From positions 1-28,097 of the forward strand of contig JASLIG010000069.1 in NCBI GenBank assembly GCA_030152805.1: a stretch of DNA of 28,097 bases. Direction: 5' to 3'. Shown here piece by piece: positions 7,698 to 14,935 of the stretch (position 1 is its first letter; each line of letters begins with the position of its first letter). Below the pieces are notes generated by a model. The model saw only the letters and a list, made by a program, of their open reading frames with translations, did not search any database and was not told where the DNA came from. Origin of the DNA: Solirubrobacterales bacterium (GTDB taxonomy: Bacteria > Actinomycetota > Thermoleophilia > Solirubrobacterales > 70-9). The position numbers and the translations under genes are program-made.

Positions 7698-9199
7698 GCG
7701 ATGGCAACGGCGCCGCCCCGGCGGGGATCGCCGCCGCCACTCGATGCACCAGTCGCGCGATCGCGGGCAACGGCCTGCACGCCGCCGAAGAAGAGGTTGA
7801 TAGCGGGGCGGCGCAGGACGGACACGCCGCGGGCCTCGATGCGCGCCAGCGCCTCCTCGTCGATGCCTGGCTCGGCCTGGACGACCCCCTGCTCGAAGTG
7901 CAGGCGCGGCGCCCGCACGGCCGCCTCCGCGCTCATCCCCTGCTCGACCGCGCGCACCACCGTCTGCAGGATCGCCGAGCGGATCCGGTTCGAACCGGCG
8001 CTGCCGAGCCCCAGCTCGATCTCGCCGTCGCGCAGGACCACGGTCGGCGCCATCATCGAGGGGACCCGCCGGCCGGGGGCGATCGCGTGGAAGCCGAGCG
8101 GGTTGAGGTCCTCCTCGCCGAGCATGTTGTTGAGGATCACGCCGGTGCCGGGCACGAGCACGCCCGAGCCGGAGCCGTTGGAGCAGGTGACGGCGGCGCA
8201 GGTTCCGTCGCGATCGAGCACGGAGATGTGGGTGGTCGAGCCGAGCAGATCGCCTGCGGTGGCGTCGAGCGAGACGTCGTCGAGCAGGCTCGCCGCCAGC
8301 CCCGTCCCGTAGAGCGCCTCGGCGAAGGCCTCGCCGCGGGCGTCGTTGGCAGCGCCCATCGCCGCGACGAGCTGCTCGGGGCCACTGCGCTCGCCGAGCC
8401 GCTCGAGCAGCGCAAGGCAGTAGGCGATCAGGATCCCGCCCGAGGAAGGAGGCGGGTTGGTCAGGACCTCGGTGCCGCGGAAGCGGGCGCGGATCGGCTC
8501 GCGCTCGATCGCTTCGTAGCCGGCGATGTCGCCGAGCCCGAGCGTGCCCCCGTGCTCGACGACGTGGGCGCTGAGCGCCGCCGCGACCTCGCCGCGGCAG
8601 AACGGCTCCGCTCCCTCGGCGCCGAAGCGTTCCAGCGCTTCGGCGAGTTCGGGGAAACGAAAGGTCTCGCCTTCCCGCAGGGTGCGTCCGCCCGGCGCGT
8701 AGAGCTCGCGCGTGCCCTCGAGCCGGGCGTGGATCGGCTCGAGGATGTCGAGGATGTATGCCTGCTCGGCATTGACCGGCGCGCCCTCGCGGGCGAGCCG
8801 GACCCCCGGCTTGATCAGCTCGGCGAGCGGTGCCGTACCGAAGCGCCGCAGCGCCTCCTCCAGCCCGGCCGCGGTGCCGGGCACCCCACAGGAGGCGGGG
8901 CCGACGTAGAACGTCTGAACCGTGTCGGCGTCGAAGTGCACCGGCACCGGCACGAGCTCCACTTCGCGCTCGATGCCATCGCTCCCAGGCGCAGCGACGA
9001 AGAAGTCGAGCAGGGCCGTCTCGCCGCCCCGATGGACCATCATGAAGCCGCCGGCGCCGAAGCCGGTCAGCGGGCTCTCGACCGCGAAGGAGGCGAGCAC
9101 CGCGGCAACGGCGGCGTCGACCGCATTGCCGCCCGCGCGCAGGACCTCGGCGCCTGCCTCGGCGGAGAGTGGGTGCCCCGCGGCGACGACCCCGCTCAT
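7694..9199 (-). CDS. Gamma-glutamyltransferase (Ntn-hydrolase), cytosolic short form
   Basis: This encodes 501 residues from ATG at 9197-9199 (MSGVVAAGHPLSAEAG). The early family signature AEVLRAGGNAVDAAVAA and GFGAGGFMMVHRG come first. The autoprocessing site is at GSTTHISVLDRDG, where Thr322 would become the N-terminal nucleophile of the small subunit. The oxyanion region NGSGSG and PGTGVILNN follow, with the late motif PRLHFEQGVVQAEPG. The family cleaves gamma-glutamyl bonds of glutathione and related peptides or transfers the glutamyl group. The protein is shorter than the roughly 580-residue periplasmic enzymes, and no signal peptide is visible, so it would act inside the cell or on an unusual gamma-glutamyl substrate. 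The gene starts 10 bp after ftsZ and is coupled to the cyclase downstream. A longer in-frame start would overlap ftsZ and is unlikely. Confidence 0.9.
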   Translation of the reverse strand: MSGVVAAGHPLSAEAGAEVLRAGGNAVDAAVAAVLASFAVESPLTGFGAGGFMMVHRGGETALLDFFVAAPGSDGIEREVELVPVPVHFDADTVQTFYVGPASCGVPGTAAGLEEALRRFGTAPLAELIKPGVRLAREGAPVNAEQAYILDILEPIHARLEGTRELYAPGGRTLREGETFRFPELAEALERFGAEGAEPFCRGEVAAALSAHVVEHGGTLGLGDIAGYEAIEREPIRARFRGTEVLTNPPPSSGGILIAYCLALLERLGERSGPEQLVAAMGAANDARGEAFAEALYGTGLAASLLDDVSLDATAGDLLGSTTHISVLDRDGTCAAVTCSNGSGSGVLVPGTGVILNNMLGEEDLNPLGFHAIAPGRRVPSMMAPTVVLRDGEIELGLGSAGSNRIRSAILQTVVRAVEQGMSAEAAVRAPRLHFEQGVVQAEPGIDEEALARIEARGVSVLRRPAINLFFGGVQAVARDRATGASSGGGDPRRGGAVAIA

Positions 9200-9209
9200 G
9201 GGGGCAATG

Positions 9210-10643
9210 TCAGCCTGGCAGGAACTCAGGGACGTCGAGGGCGTCCAGGCCACCGGCTTTCTCAGCCCGCGACGGCCGACCCCGACCGGCGTCTTTGGTG
9301 CGCCGGATCATCGGCTCGGCGACGCGGCGCGGCGTCGTCGCGCGGCCGTCGAAGCGGGTCGCGACGACGGTCACCCAAACCTGATCCCCGAGCTCCTCGT
9401 CGACGTTGGCGCCGAAGATGATGTTGGCGTCGGGATGGGCGGCCTCGCCGACCAGCTTCGCCGCCTCGCTGACCTCGACCAGCGAGAGGTCCGAGCCGCC
9501 GGTGATCGAGAGCAGGATCGCCCGCGCACCCTCCATCGAAGTCTCGAGCAACGGCGAGGAGATCGCTTTTTCGGCGGCGAGCATCGCCCGGCCCTCGCCG
9601 TGGCCCATGCCAATGCCGAGCAGGGCGCGTCCGGCTTCGGACATGATCGTGCGCACGTCGGCGAAGTCGAGGTTGATCACGGCAGGCAGAGTGACGAGAT
9701 CGGAGATCCCCTGCACGCCCTGGCGCAGCACGTCGTCGGCGACCTGGAAGGCCTCGACCATCGAGGTCTGCTGGTCGAGCACCTCGAGCAGGCGGTCGTT
9801 GGGGACGACGATCAGGGTGTCGACCTCAGCGGCGAGTTCCTCGATTCCCTTGCTCGCCTGGTTGCCGCGGCGGCTGCCCTCGAAGCTGAACGGCTTGGTG
9901 ACGATGCCGACGGTGAGCGCACCGACCTCACGGGCGAGGCGGGCGATTACAGGGGCGGCGCCGGTTCCCGTGCCGCCGCCGGCGCCGGCGGCGACGAAAA
10001 CCATGTCGGAGCCCTTGAGCAGGCGCTTGATCTTGTCCTGTTCCTCGAAGGCGGAGCGATGGCCCAGGTCCGGGTCGGCGCCGGCGCCGAGGCCGCGCGT
10101 CGCCTCGTCGCCGATGTGGACGGTGACGTCGGCGACGCAGAGCTGGAGTGACTGAAGATCGGTGTTGACCGCCATGAACTCGACGCCCGGGATCCGCGCC
10201 TCGACCATCCGGTTGACCGCGTTTACGCCACCCCCGCCCACACCCACCACCCGAATCACAGGCTGGTGCGGCTCCCCACTCCCCGGCGGCTCGTACTCCG
10301 GCTCCTCCCGCCCGTAGCGAGGACTTTCAACAATCGGCTCAATCTCCCGCCGCCGGATTTTGGGCTCATCTTCGAACACGCGCTTGAGTCGCTCGGGCGG
10401 CGTCTCGCGCGACCCGGACTCCTCTTGAGCCGACTCGGCTTGTCCCGAGACTTCGGACGCTTCACCCGCGGGTGGCGCGGACTCGGAGGGGCCGAGAACG
10501 GAGGCGGAGCCCCCGCCCGCAGGCCCCTCCGAGGTCGCGGCAGGACCCGCGGCCTCGCCCTCTGAAGTCTCGCCGTCAGTCGTCGACCTGAACAGGTCAG
10601 ACAGGGGTCCCTCACGCATACTTGCCCGCTTACGCCGACTCAT
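9210..10643 (-). CDS. ftsZ: Cell division GTPase FtsZ with long N-terminal extension
   Basis: This encodes 477 residues. The FtsZ core starts near residue 128 with PVIRVVGVGGGGVNAVNRM. The tubulin signature GAGGGTGTGAAP, the base-binding PNDRLL, the catalytic T7 loop INLDFADV and the C-terminal binding peptide ALDVPEFLPG follow. All key GTPase residues are intact. Such proteins polymerise at midcell as the Z ring. The oddity is the first 127 residues, a Ser/Gly/Pro/Glu-rich, probably disordered extension where FtsZ usually has 10-15 residues. Part of it (about 33-60) is nearly identical to a segment in the adjacent ParA. The ATG at 10641-10643 is supported by GGAGG 9 bp upstream; it overlaps parA by 14 bp. 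No dcw genes (ftsQ, murC, sepF) are next to it, so this may be a second, relocated FtsZ. Confidence 0.92.
   Translation of the reverse strand: MSRRKRASMREGPLSDLFRSTTDGETSEGEAAGPAATSEGPAGGGSASVLGPSESAPPAGEASEVSGQAESAQEESGSRETPPERLKRVFEDEPKIRRREIEPIVESPRYGREEPEYEPPGSGEPHQPVIRVVGVGGGGVNAVNRMVEARIPGVEFMAVNTDLQSLQLCVADVTVHIGDEATRGLGAGADPDLGHRSAFEEQDKIKRLLKGSDMVFVAAGAGGGTGTGAAPVIARLAREVGALTVGIVTKPFSFEGSRRGNQASKGIEELAAEVDTLIVVPNDRLLEVLDQQTSMVEAFQVADDVLRQGVQGISDLVTLPAVINLDFADVRTIMSEAGRALLGIGMGHGEGRAMLAAEKAISSPLLETSMEGARAILLSITGGSDLSLVEVSEAAKLVGEAAHPDANIIFGANVDEELGDQVWVTVVATRFDGRATTPRRVAEPMIRRTKDAGRGRPSRAEKAGGLDALDVPEFLPG
10466..10577. repeat. Palindrome-containing repeat, copy 1 (inside ftsZ 5' region)
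   Basis: This stretch aligns without gaps to 11541-11652 in the neighbouring parA gene. The core of 87 bp (10466-10552) has only four mismatches, and similarity fades but continues to about 10577. Inside is a perfect 12-bp inverted repeat, CTCGGAGGGGCC at 10482-10493 with its complement at 10522-10533, separated by 28 bp. It is read in frame and encodes the peptide SEGPAGGGSASVLGPSE. The flanking codons of the two genes are unrelated. Confidence 0.9.
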
Positions 10644-11766
10644 GCTCCAGAACCTCCTTCGCCAGGTCGCGGTAATACCCCGCCGCGTTTCCCTGCGGAT
10701 CGTACTTGAGCACGCTGGCGCCCTTCACCGGAGCCTCGGCGAACTTGATCGCCTTGCGGATGCGCGACTTGAAGACGAGGTCGCCGAAGTTCTCCTCGAG
10801 GATTTCCACCGCCTCCTTGGCGTGGACCGTGCGCGAGTCGAGCATCGTCGGCAGGATGCCCTCGATCCGCACGTCGGGGTTGAGGTTCTCCTGGATCATC
10901 TTCAGCGTGTTCTGCAGCTGGACCAGGCCGCGCATCGAGAGGTACTCGCACTGCACCGGCACGATCACCTTGTTCGCCGCGGTCAGCGCGTTGATCGTCA
11001 AGAGACCGAGACTGGGCGGCGTGTCGATGCAGACGAAGTCGTAGTCGCCGGAGACCTCCTTGAGCGCCTTCTCCAGCGAGCGCTCGCGGCCGATCTTGGT
11101 GCTCATCGCGATCTCGGCGCCGGCCAGATCGATCGAGGCGACGGCGATGTCGATCTCCCTTTTCTGGATGATCTCCGAGATCGGCATGTCGTGAACGAGC
11201 ACGTCGTAGAGGCTCTTTTCCACCTTGTCCGGATCGATCCCCTGGCTCATCGTCAGGTTCCCCTGCGGATCCAGGTCGATGCACAACACCCTGTACCCGG
11301 ACTCGGCAAACGCCACGGCGAGGTTCAAAGTCGTAGTGGTCTTGGCCACCCCACCCTTCTGATTCGCAAACGCGATCACCTCGGCATGCTCGACCGGTGC
11401 CTCCGGCTCCCGCTCCTGCACAGCGACCTCGTGCCTGCTCGGCGCCAGCAGATCCCGCGGCATGAACCTCTCGGGCTCCTCCTCAGCTTTCTCAGCTTCT
11501 GCTGCCGGAGCGGTTGGTCCTGAAGCCTCAGGCGCCCTGTCCGCGGGTGGCGCGGGCTCGGAGGGGCCGAGAACGGAGGCGGAGCCCCCGCCCGCAGGCC
11601 CCTCCGAGACCGCGGCAGGCCCCGCGGCCACCACCGCTGAAGTCTCATCGTCAACCACCCGCTCCGGAACCGCCTCCTCCATCTGCTCCAACTCATCCGC
11701 AATCGGATGCGTCTCCTCGACGACGGGGGCGGGCGCGAACTTGTTCTTGCGGCTAAGGAATCCCAT
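10630..11766 (-). CDS. parA: ParA/Soj-family partition ATPase with N-terminal extension
   Basis: This encodes 378 residues. The ATPase core starts near residue 128; the deviant Walker A NQKGGVAKTTT (about 135-145) carries the signature lysine of ParA/MinD proteins. Walker A' DLDPQGNLTMS and Walker B DFVCIDTPPSLGLLTINAL follow. The long region with QCEYLSMRGL and the basic C-terminal helices fit chromosomal ParA/Soj, a DNA-binding dimer that positions ParB-bound DNA or other cargo. No parB gene is adjacent. The first 127 residues are acidic, Pro/Ala-rich and probably unstructured, which is unusual for the family, and residues 49-75 match the FtsZ extension. It is the first gene of a minus-strand run with ftsZ, and divergent from the ArsA-like gene with no spacer. 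Its exact cargo is not known; the ftsZ linkage hints at septum or chromosome positioning. Confidence 0.88.
   Translation of the reverse strand: MGFLSRKNKFAPAPVVEETHPIADELEQMEEAVPERVVDDETSAVVAAGPAAVSEGPAGGGSASVLGPSEPAPPADRAPEASGPTAPAAEAEKAEEEPERFMPRDLLAPSRHEVAVQEREPEAPVEHAEVIAFANQKGGVAKTTTTLNLAVAFAESGYRVLCIDLDPQGNLTMSQGIDPDKVEKSLYDVLVHDMPISEIIQKREIDIAVASIDLAGAEIAMSTKIGRERSLEKALKEVSGDYDFVCIDTPPSLGLLTINALTAANKVIVPVQCEYLSMRGLVQLQNTLKMIQENLNPDVRIEGILPTMLDSRTVHAKEAVEILEENFGDLVFKSRIRKAIKFAEAPVKGASVLKYDPQGNAAGYYRDLAKEVLEHESA
11541..11652. repeat. Palindrome-containing repeat, copy 2 (inside parA 5' region)
   Basis: This is the partner of the copy at 10466-10577, offset by exactly 1075 bp, with the same reading frame relative to its host gene. 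The 12-bp arms lie at 11557-11568 and 11597-11608. The encoded peptide differs by single residues from the FtsZ copy. The element is thus a translated, hairpin-capable segment shared by two otherwise unrelated genes. Confidence 0.9.
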
Positions 11767-12752
11767 TGCGCGGGTATTCGCATGACCACTCGCTTTTCCT
11801 GCCGCACCGAGAAATTGCTAGGAATTGCCCGGTAACCGATCTCCTCGACAAGCGAGTGGTCTTCGTCACCGGCAAGGGCGGAGTCGGCAAGACCACGGTC
11901 GCCGTGGCGCTCGGCCTGCGCGCCGCCCGCGAAGGCAAGCGCACGATCGTCTGCGAGGTCTCCGCCCAGGAGAACGCCTCGCGGATGTTCGAGCACGCTG
12001 AAGTCGGCTTCCACGAGGTCGAGATGGAGGAGAACCTCTGGTCGATCTCAATCGACCCGGACGAGTCGATGCGCGAGTACGTGCTGCTGCAGCTCAAGGT
12101 GCGGGCGATGCGCGACATGCTCTTCCGCAGCCGCATCTTCAACTACCTCGCCGCCGCCACGCCCGGCCTCAAGGAGCTGGTCACGATCGGCAAGATCTGG
12201 GAGCTGTCGCAGCTCGACCGCAAGGTCAAGCAGGGTCGCAAGTACGACCTGGTGATCGTCGACGCCCCGGCAACAGGGCACGGGATCGGCTTTCTACAGA
12301 CGCCGCGCACCTTCGCCGCGATCGCCCGCGTCGGCCCGATTCACTCGCAGGCGCAGCAGCTGGACCGGCTGATCACCGATGCCGAGCACACCGGCGTCGC
12401 GATCGTCGCCTTGCCCGAGGAGATGCCGGTCAACGAGTCGGCGGCGCTGGAGCGCGACCTGCGCGACGAGGTCGGGGTCGCGGTCGACCGCATCTACATG
12501 AACGGCCTCTATCCCGAGCGCTTCTCTGCCGAGGAGGCGGAGCGGATCGGCGCCGTCGCCGAGGGCGGGGACGGAGCCGCGCGCGCCGCGACGAGAGCGG
12601 CGCTCTCCGAGCACAACCGAGCCCGCTCCCAACGCGCCCAGCTGGCCCGCCTGCGGCGGCGGGTACAGGCGCCGGTCAAGGCGCTCCCCTTCCTCTTCCA
12701 ACCGGAGCTCGGCGTCGAGGGGGCGCGGGAGCTTTCGAGGAAGGTCGGCTGA
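11766..12752 (+). CDS. Get3/ArsA-like ATPase, first member of a pair
   Basis: Up to 328 residues. The signature P-loop FVTGKGGVGKTT (about 33-44 from the TTG at 11766) contains the intradimer lysine of ArsA/Get3 proteins. A switch I-like VSAQEN and VIVDAPATGHGIGFLQTPR (Walker B and switch II) follow. The family includes arsenite-pump ATPases and tail-anchored-protein targeting factors. Actinobacteria typically encode two adjacent copies (as Rv3679-Rv3680) thought to act as a heteromer. The start is doubtful: the TTG touches the divergent parA ATG, and conserved sequence begins at VTDLLDKR, whose first codon is GTA at 11832-11834 with AGGA 8 bp before it. The true start may be there if GTA replaced GTG or is a sequence error. 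It overlaps the second ATPase by 1 bp (TGATG). Confidence 0.85.
   Translation: MRGYSHDHSLFLPHREIARNCPVTDLLDKRVVFVTGKGGVGKTTVAVALGLRAAREGKRTIVCEVSAQENASRMFEHAEVGFHEVEMEENLWSISIDPDESMREYVLLQLKVRAMRDMLFRSRIFNYLAAATPGLKELVTIGKIWELSQLDRKVKQGRKYDLVIVDAPATGHGIGFLQTPRTFAAIARVGPIHSQAQQLDRLITDAEHTGVAIVALPEEMPVNESAALERDLRDEVGVAVDRIYMNGLYPERFSAEEAERIGAVAEGGDGAARAATRAALSEHNRARSQRAQLARLRRRVQAPVKALPFLFQPELGVEGARELSRKVG
11784..11861. promoter_or_regulatory. Candidate control region between parA and the ArsA-like gene
   Basis: GACCACTCGC at 11784-11793 is matched by its exact complement at 11852-11861 (10-bp arms, 58 bp apart). Between them AATTGC occurs twice, at 11813-11818 and 11823-11828, with a 10-bp period that would put both copies on the same DNA face. 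This is the only AT-richer spot near the divergent starts, so the promoters of both genes should be close. No clear -35/-10 pair could be assigned. Confidence 0.35.
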
Positions 12753-13903
12753 TGCCCGCGGTCGGCGAGATCCTCGCGGGCAAGGACATCTGCATCTGCG
12801 CTGGCTCGGGCGGCGTCGGCAAGACGACCACCTCCGCGGCGATCGCCGCCGGAATGGCCGCGCGGGGCCTCAAGGTCTGCGTGCTGACGATCGACCCGGC
12901 GAAGCGGCTCGCCGACTCGCTGGGCCTGAAGGAGCTCGGCAACGAGGCCAAACGGGTTGACCCGGCCCTGTTCGCACAGCAGGGGGTCGAGATAAAGGGC
13001 GAGCTCTGGGCGATGATGCTCGACGCCAAGGCCACCTTCGACGAGCTCGTCGCCCGCCAGGCGCCGGACGAGGAGGCGCGCGACCGCGTCCTCGACAACC
13101 GCATCTACCAGCAGATCTCCAACGCGCTGGCCGGCTCGCAGGAGTACATGGCGATGGAGAAGATCTTCGAGTTGCACAGCGAAGGCCGTTTCGACCTGCT
13201 CGTCCTCGACACGCCGCCGACCCGCAACGCGCTCGACTTCCTCGACGCGCCGAAACGCCTCACCCAGTTCATCGAAGGCCGCTCGCTGCGAGTCTTCATG
13301 AAGCCAACCGGGCTGGCGGCGAAGGTCGCCGGCCGCGGCGCCTCGGTGGCGCTCTCGGTCTTCAAGCGCATCGTCGGCTTCGACCTGCTCGCCGACCTGG
13401 CCGAGTTCTTCAACGCCTTCAGCGGCATGGTCGACGGCTTCCAGGCGCGCGCCAAGCGGGTCAACAGCCTGCTCGCCGATCCGCGCACCTGCTTCCTCGT
13501 CGTCTGCGGCCCCCAGGGCGAGCCGATCGACGAGGCCGTCTACTTCCACCGCAAGCTGGTCGAGGCGAAGCTGCCCTTCGGCGGCGTGATCGTCAACAAG
13601 GTCCACTACCCGGCCGAGCAGCTGCGCGGAGACGACGAGGACCTGGAGGGAACGCTGGCGGAGAAACTCGGCGACGTCGACCTGGCGAAGCGGGTCGGCG
13701 AGAACTTCGCCGACTACCAGGCGCTGGCCGAGCGCGACGCGCGCAACATCGAGCGGCTGGCGACCGAGCTGCGCGCCCAGGGCGTGATCCGCGTCCCCTA
13801 CCTCGACGAGGACGTCCACGACCTCGCCGGCTTGGCGCAGATCAACCGCTACCTGTTCGCCAGCAGCGAGGAGCGGATCGAGATCGCCGCGGGCCGCGCC
13901 TGA
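12752..13903 (+). CDS. Get3/ArsA-like ATPase, second member of a pair
   Basis: This encodes 383 residues. The P-loop ICAGSGGVGKTT is at about residues 15-26: the position that is lysine in the first copy (GKGGVGKT) is serine here (Ser19), so the intradimer catalytic lysine must come from the partner. TIDPAKRLADSLGL supplies switch I, and LVLDTPPTRNALDFLDAP the Walker B/switch II region. A long helical middle (about 190-250) with FKRIVGFDLLADLAEFFNAFSGM may form the client-binding groove. Translation is coupled to the first ATPase (TGATG). This composition, one canonical and one serine-type protein, fits an obligate heterodimer. The client is not known; no arsenite transporter (arsB) or resistance genes are nearby, which argues against arsenic export. 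Confidence 0.87.
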   Translation: MPAVGEILAGKDICICAGSGGVGKTTTSAAIAAGMAARGLKVCVLTIDPAKRLADSLGLKELGNEAKRVDPALFAQQGVEIKGELWAMMLDAKATFDELVARQAPDEEARDRVLDNRIYQQISNALAGSQEYMAMEKIFELHSEGRFDLLVLDTPPTRNALDFLDAPKRLTQFIEGRSLRVFMKPTGLAAKVAGRGASVALSVFKRIVGFDLLADLAEFFNAFSGMVDGFQARAKRVNSLLADPRTCFLVVCGPQGEPIDEAVYFHRKLVEAKLPFGGVIVNKVHYPAEQLRGDDEDLEGTLAEKLGDVDLAKRVGENFADYQALAERDARNIERLATELRAQGVIRVPYLDEDVHDLAGLAQINRYLFASSEERIEIAAGRA

Positions 13904-13924
13904 GGCATGACCCCCGATCGGGGC

Positions 13925-14908
13925 TCAGGTGCGACCGTCGGTGCCGGTCGCCCAGAGGGGCGTGTGACCTTCGTAGATGACCACGTTGCCGTCGTTCTGG
14001 ACGATCAGGTAAGCGTGGTAGTGCAGTTCGGTGTTGGAAGCCCACACGGGTTTACCGCTGGAGGTGTAGAGGACGAGATTGCCATCGCTCTGCATCACCG
14101 CGCGGTTGGCGCCGCGCCCAACGGTGTTCGACGCCCAGAGTGGGTGACCGGTTGGCCCGTAGAGCACCAGGTTCCCGTCCTGCTGCATGACAAAGCGGAA
14201 GCGGCCGTCGGCGGAGCGCAGGTACTGGTTCTTCGACGCCAGCAGAGCGCCGTTGTTGCTGAGCCGGTCCGGAACTGGCGCGGGCGCGCCGCTGGGGGGT
14301 TTCGTCGTGGAGACGGGGGACGATCCCGAGGGTGGCGGCGAGCTCGAGCCGGTCGACCCAAGGCGCCAGATCTTCACCGTGCCACCGCCGTATTTGCGCG
14401 CGAACGCGTAGGGGTTGAAAGTGTGCCGCCGCACCTTTTCGTCGTTGTTGAGGCTGAAGTTCGAATCGATGACGGCGAAATTGCCGCCCTTCAGGTTCTG
14501 CCGGATGATCGCCGTATGCAGGGGAAAGCGCTCGGGGCCCTTCCATGAGTCCGCGGTGCCGGCCGGGGTGACCTGAATGATGTCCCCCCGCACCGCCGAG
14601 TTCGGATCGCCGATCGGCGTTCCCCCTTTCGCCTTGAAGGTGCCCTGATATCCGTAGGTGTAAGCGGAGGTGCTGATCCGGTGCGAGCTGGCGGTCCAGA
14701 GCACATCGTGGACGAACCTCATGCACTGTCCGCCGCGGCTGAGTTCTCGCGAGCGTTCGGCGACGTCGGCGATCGAGGAGTTGGTGAAGTAGCTGTTCGC
14801 CGCGACCGCGGGGCCGGGCAGAAGGGCGAGCACAGCGGTGGCGGTGGCAAGCGTCGCGAAGACGGCTCGCCGAAAATCGGTCCTCGCGATGAGTGCTGCC
14901 CGGCGCAT
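13925..14908 (-). CDS. Secreted CHAP-like amidase with C-terminal B-lectin domain
   Basis: This encodes 327 residues. Residues 1-37 form a signal peptide (basic start, hydrophobic core, AVA cleavage site). Residues 50-185 look like a CHAP/NlpC-type cysteine peptidase or amidase: Cys62 in RGGQCMRFVHDVL, RGDIIQVTP, His131 in FPLHTAII and Asn150 as possible third residue. A Pro/Ser/Thr linker (185-215) follows. Residues 218-325 are a bulb-type (GNA-like) lectin with three Q-x-D-x-N-x-V-x-Y mannose-binding motifs, at Gln242-Tyr250, Gln273-Tyr281 and Gln304-Tyr312, all complete. The whole suggests an exported enzyme that binds mannose-containing glycans and cuts peptidoglycan, possibly against other cells or for wall remodelling. 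Catalytic assignment is tentative. It converges with the ATPase pair, 21 bp away. Confidence 0.8.
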   Translation of the reverse strand: MRRAALIARTDFRRAVFATLATATAVLALLPGPAVAANSYFTNSSIADVAERSRELSRGGQCMRFVHDVLWTASSHRISTSAYTYGYQGTFKAKGGTPIGDPNSAVRGDIIQVTPAGTADSWKGPERFPLHTAIIRQNLKGGNFAVIDSNFSLNNDEKVRRHTFNPYAFARKYGGGTVKIWRLGSTGSSSPPPSGSSPVSTTKPPSGAPAPVPDRLSNNGALLASKNQYLRSADGRFRFVMQQDGNLVLYGPTGHPLWASNTVGRGANRAVMQSDGNLVLYTSSGKPVWASNTELHYHAYLIVQNDGNVVIYEGHTPLWATGTDGRT

Positions 14909-14935
14909 GCGCGCGGCACCCTACCAGCGGTGTTT

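Noticed and set aside
7898..10151. Plus-strand open frames of 507 and 409 codons
   Set aside because: Antisense shadows of the gamma-glutamyltransferase and FtsZ genes.
12509..13819. 436-codon minus-strand open frame
   Set aside because: Antisense to the Get3/ArsA pair; Asp/Val/Leu-rich mirror sequence with no recognisable domain.
11766..13903. Arsenite-efflux ATPases (ArsA of an ars operon)
   Set aside because: There is no arsB, arsR or arsC nearby, and the twin single-domain architecture matches actinobacterial Get3-like pairs instead.
13912..13923. CCCCGATCGGGG palindrome between convergent genes as a bidirectional terminator
   Set aside because: It has no loop and no T-run on either side; a 12-bp GC palindrome is not enough evidence in this background.
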